This document shows positions 21,001 to 21,906 of a DNA stretch of 21,906 nucleotides, piece by piece. The translations under genes and the position numbers were made by a program. Numbering within the stretch: the first letter of the stretch is position 1; every line of letters begins with the position of its first letter. Origin of the DNA: a virus; IMG/VR virus record IMGVR_UViG_3300037587_000361, positions 1 through 21,906 of that record. The stretch is one strand, 5' to 3'. The notes under the pieces were generated by a model that saw only the letters and a program-made list of their open reading frames with translations, was not told the origin of the DNA and did not search any database.

Positions 21001-21436
21001 TGTTGCAATTTTGGCGGATGGAGAAGTGTTGGCTCAGCAAAGAGTTGTTGGTGGACAGATTTCACTTTCTACTCAAGCAAGGAATGTAAGGGTAGGACTC
21101 CCCTTTGTTTCACAAGTAACTCCGATGAGAATGGACTTGAATCTGCCATCCGGAACTACACATGGCAGTATCAAGAAAACATCGGAGATTGTTGTTAGTT
21201 TTCACGATACTTTGAACGCACAATACGGTCATTCTGAAAAGGAATTATTTGATTTTGACTGGACTAACGTAAGGTGGGTTAATACCAGCGAGATTGAAGG
21301 GTTGTTTTCGGGAGATATAACAACTGCTTTTGACGGTGGCTTTAATACTGATGATACAATGATTATTTCGCAATCAGACCCGCTTCCTTGCACTGTAAGA
21401 GCTATAATACCGAGAATAGAAAAGACGGGACGCTAA
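18038..21436 (+). CDS. Chimeric tail protein: beta-rich/repeat N-terminus fused to the tail nozzle body
   Basis: 1132 residues from GTG 18038, directly after a stop and eight bases behind AAAGG. Residues 1-218: beta-rich domain with Gly-Tyr repeats (TTGVYGSGVYGVGLYGG). Residues 219-333: about five degenerate repeats of the type TVEPSALSLSLSL, ending at a junction. Residues 339-1132: the gp12-like nozzle body. It has TIRMMPFIFSSTIAYPVEF, two similar beta units (498-681), then propeller motifs GYPSAITLFEERAVYG, TLVAGTSGGEWRI, QTSYGGADVQVVEVG, DSILWCVLDNGNLITLSYE and AVIPASGEDEVWITI. The nozzle body lacks its usual first 60 residues, which sit at 15975. Role: closes the tail channel and contacts fibres. 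The overlapping gp13-like gene follows (TAATG). Confidence 0.85.
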   Translation: MAHTADTNLRFTGSSNPLTSAYTCGASAKLLVLGIVTGGSVQRSGDAPTYNGVELTQADETRQYITNPETSCELWYLTEPGTSSAFQISIPNPTSLTLHVQASSYNVASGFTSALDVDGGNTGLSASPSVSVTPTVNGAVIVGVLGGGQDYAPVNQSGTELNATDNGLYSDSNQYTLQAIAGAIATDWTTGVYGSGVYGVGLYGGADDWCMSVAAFKQTNVTITVEPDALALSLSLLNPSITAGTGVSILPSTLALTATLNAPTIVINVTHEVTVQALTLSLKAPSVVVSVTVEPSALSLSLSLGNVSVLAERNITVVISLLTLSLTLEQPNSLAPLPTIRMMPFIFSSTIAYPVEFGNEYARFYFSGEPLLGAGEIHVDISTPYQSSDLYQLQTKQSADVMWIVHPSYPQAKLKRTTPTTFVLEDIVFNKGPFIERNDIAENDGVTMNVNVTNEGGAGILTSSSGIFQTGHIGTLFKLTHPRVNRETNGSKTGTETGIIGEAIDVFGDYIFSITSSSWSGTVSLQRSTDDWVSNTNVITFTSGKQTYKNTEETANVQYRINVTAHSSGTISSSLVVNTSAISGSATSIGVIKIPLDVKGDFNFNTHGNWDATVVLERNVDSAGWEPYRTYISVIENGVGDRNVQFAGVEEDDNVQYRINVTTYSSGTLNADLQATSSTQSGIVRINGILSDVESEITVVSKVSQTTDTKRWAEGAWSGVRGYPSAITLFEERAVYGFTNSDQQDIWLSETGRFEDFEAGIKDADSFALTIPTANRGKWLGSLETLVAGTSGGEWRIKSPLDESLTPKNWDIKKQTSYGGADVQVVEVGSVILFIDFVGRKIREVTFVDADQKYVAHDLTSLAEHITTSGIVCFAHQRNPDSILWCVLDNGNLITLSYEREHNVVAWARHPMDGLVQSVAVIPASGEDEVWITIVRAIDGENKVYIEQFQSRYLDIRKENSYFVDSGIIYNSILTDTITDLGHLEGKVVAILADGEVLAQQRVVGGQISLSTQARNVRVGLPFVSQVTPMRMDLNLPSGTTHGSIKKTSEIVVSFHDTLNAQYGHSEKELFDFDWTNVRWVNTSEIEGLFSGDITTAFDGGFNTDDTMIISQSDPLPCTVRAIIPRIEKTGR
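18704..19036 (+). repeat. Degenerate repeats in the chimeric tail protein
   Basis: About five units, for example VEPDALALSLSLLNPSI, LPSTLALTATLNAPTI, VQALTLSLKAPSVVV, VEPSALSLSLSLGNVSV, VISLLTLSLTLEQPNS. Such Leu/Ser repeats end some phage tail-associated proteins. Here the last one runs straight into the nozzle body. Confidence 0.65.
19529..20080 (+). repeat. Tandem duplicated beta unit in the nozzle body
   Basis: Residues 498-589 and 590-681 align: IDVFGDYIFSITSSSWSGTV with LDVKGDFNFNTHGNWDATV, and NVQYRINVTAHSSGT with NVQYRINVTTYSSGT. The copies are diverged at DNA level outside the NVQYRINVT core. Confidence 0.75.
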
Positions 21437-21864
21437 TGGAAATCCGCAAGGCTACGCAAGAAGATATGGCCTTTGTCCGTCAGAATCCTTTCGAGGGTGC
21501 GGTCAAGAACTATCCTTATATGGAAGTGCCTGATGAGAATACTTATACGGCCATTTATGAAAGTGCCATAGTGGCCGTAGGTGGATTGCAAGTGAAGTGG
21601 GAAGGCGTGGGATTGCTATGGCTGATGCTGACCGCCGATTGTAAAAAATACGGCGTATTTGGCTTGATTGCGTTAGAGGCCATTAAAGAAAAGATGGAAT
21701 TCTTAATAGAAGAGAACAATCTCTGGCGGGCAGAGGCAGTAATTAGAACTGGCTTTCCGCAGGCGATTAAAATGATAGAGTTCTTTGGTTTTGAACGGGA
21801 AGGTCTAATGAGACAATATATGCCAGACAAAAGCGATGGATATTTATATTCAAGGATATTCTAA
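21436..21864 (+). CDS. GNAT-like protein, T7 gp13 position
   Basis: I chose ATG 21436, which overlaps the nozzle stop (TAATG); an ATG at 21388 would lie inside the nozzle gene. 142 residues: MEIRKATQEDMAFVRQNPF, AIVAVGGLQVKWEGVGLLW, FGLIALEAIKEKMEFLIEE, RAEAVIRTGFPQAIKMIEFF, GFEREGLMRQYMPD. This is the alpha/beta pattern of GNAT acetyltransferases, and resembles the gp13 family found just after gp12 in T7-like phages. Gp13 helps virion assembly without a known acetylation target. Whether it binds acetyl-CoA is not visible (no clear R/Q-x-x-G-x-G/A). Confidence 0.8.
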   Translation: MEIRKATQEDMAFVRQNPFEGAVKNYPYMEVPDENTYTAIYESAIVAVGGLQVKWEGVGLLWLMLTADCKKYGVFGLIALEAIKEKMEFLIEENNLWRAEAVIRTGFPQAIKMIEFFGFEREGLMRQYMPDKSDGYLYSRIF

Positions 21865-21906
21865 TGAGTGGTTTATTTGAGACATTGAGCGGCGCAAAAG
21901 GAATAA
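21864..21906 (+). CDS. Start of the next tail-region gene, cut by the window edge
   Basis: ATG 21864 overlaps the preceding stop (TAATG) and reads MSGLFETLSGAKGI to the end. By position it may be an internal virion or tail protein (gp14 position in T7), but 14 residues do not allow identification. Confidence 0.6.
   Translation, partial: MSGLFETLSGAKGI

Overview
The window is part of the genome of a tailed double-stranded DNA phage with podovirus-type (short-tail) morphogenesis genes. Every credible gene is on the + strand. Genes are tightly packed, with many TAATG and ATGA stop/start overlaps and AGGAG-like ribosome sites, as in a bacterial virus. No integrase, repressor, polymerase or lysis enzyme is recognisable here, so lifestyle and host are open. 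Both ends are cut inside genes.

Layout. (1) 1-2050: a run of very small proteins, many with Cys-x2-Cys pairs like small zinc ribbons, several only 33-60 residues long. One appears to start at ATA, or to be cut by an in-frame TGA. (2) 2046-5500: the terminase small subunit, then about 15 small genes of unknown role. These include short membrane proteins, a recognisable phage family of about 99 residues, and a protein with a twin-arginine (Tat) signal. Several are joined by a repeated linker (CCCATAAGGACGAA..ATG). A terminator hairpin lies at 5431-5472. (3) 5502-13380: packaging and head genes. They are the GpA-type terminase large subunit, a small Arg/Pro-rich linker protein, the T7 gp8-type portal, small genes including a Bbp19-like protein, a scaffold, a 154-base leader with a strong branched RNA fold, the major capsid protein and a probable capsid-associated protein, ending in a terminator. 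(4) 13394-21906: tail genes. They include a T7 gp11-type adaptor with a carbohydrate-binding-like insertion, a beta-rich protein, the tail nozzle (gp12 type), a gp13/GNAT-type protein and the start of another gene.

The most striking feature is the tail nozzle. Its conserved N-terminus is a separate 58-residue ORF (15975-16151). The rest of the protein reappears only at about 19037, fused in frame behind a 330-residue beta-rich and repeat domain within a 1132-residue ORF. The 2.9 kb between holds four complete virion-like or unknown genes and an HNH endonuclease with its own extended -10 promoter. A multi-gene cassette therefore appears to have been inserted into an essential tail gene, giving a split N-terminus and a chimeric remainder.

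How the genes work together: the terminase cuts DNA and packages it through the portal into a shell built by the capsid protein on the scaffold. The adaptor and nozzle then close the portal vertex and form the short tail. The gp8-scaffold-capsid-gp11-gp12-gp13 order matches T7-like phages, while the terminase is of the lambda GpA type, so the genome is mosaic.
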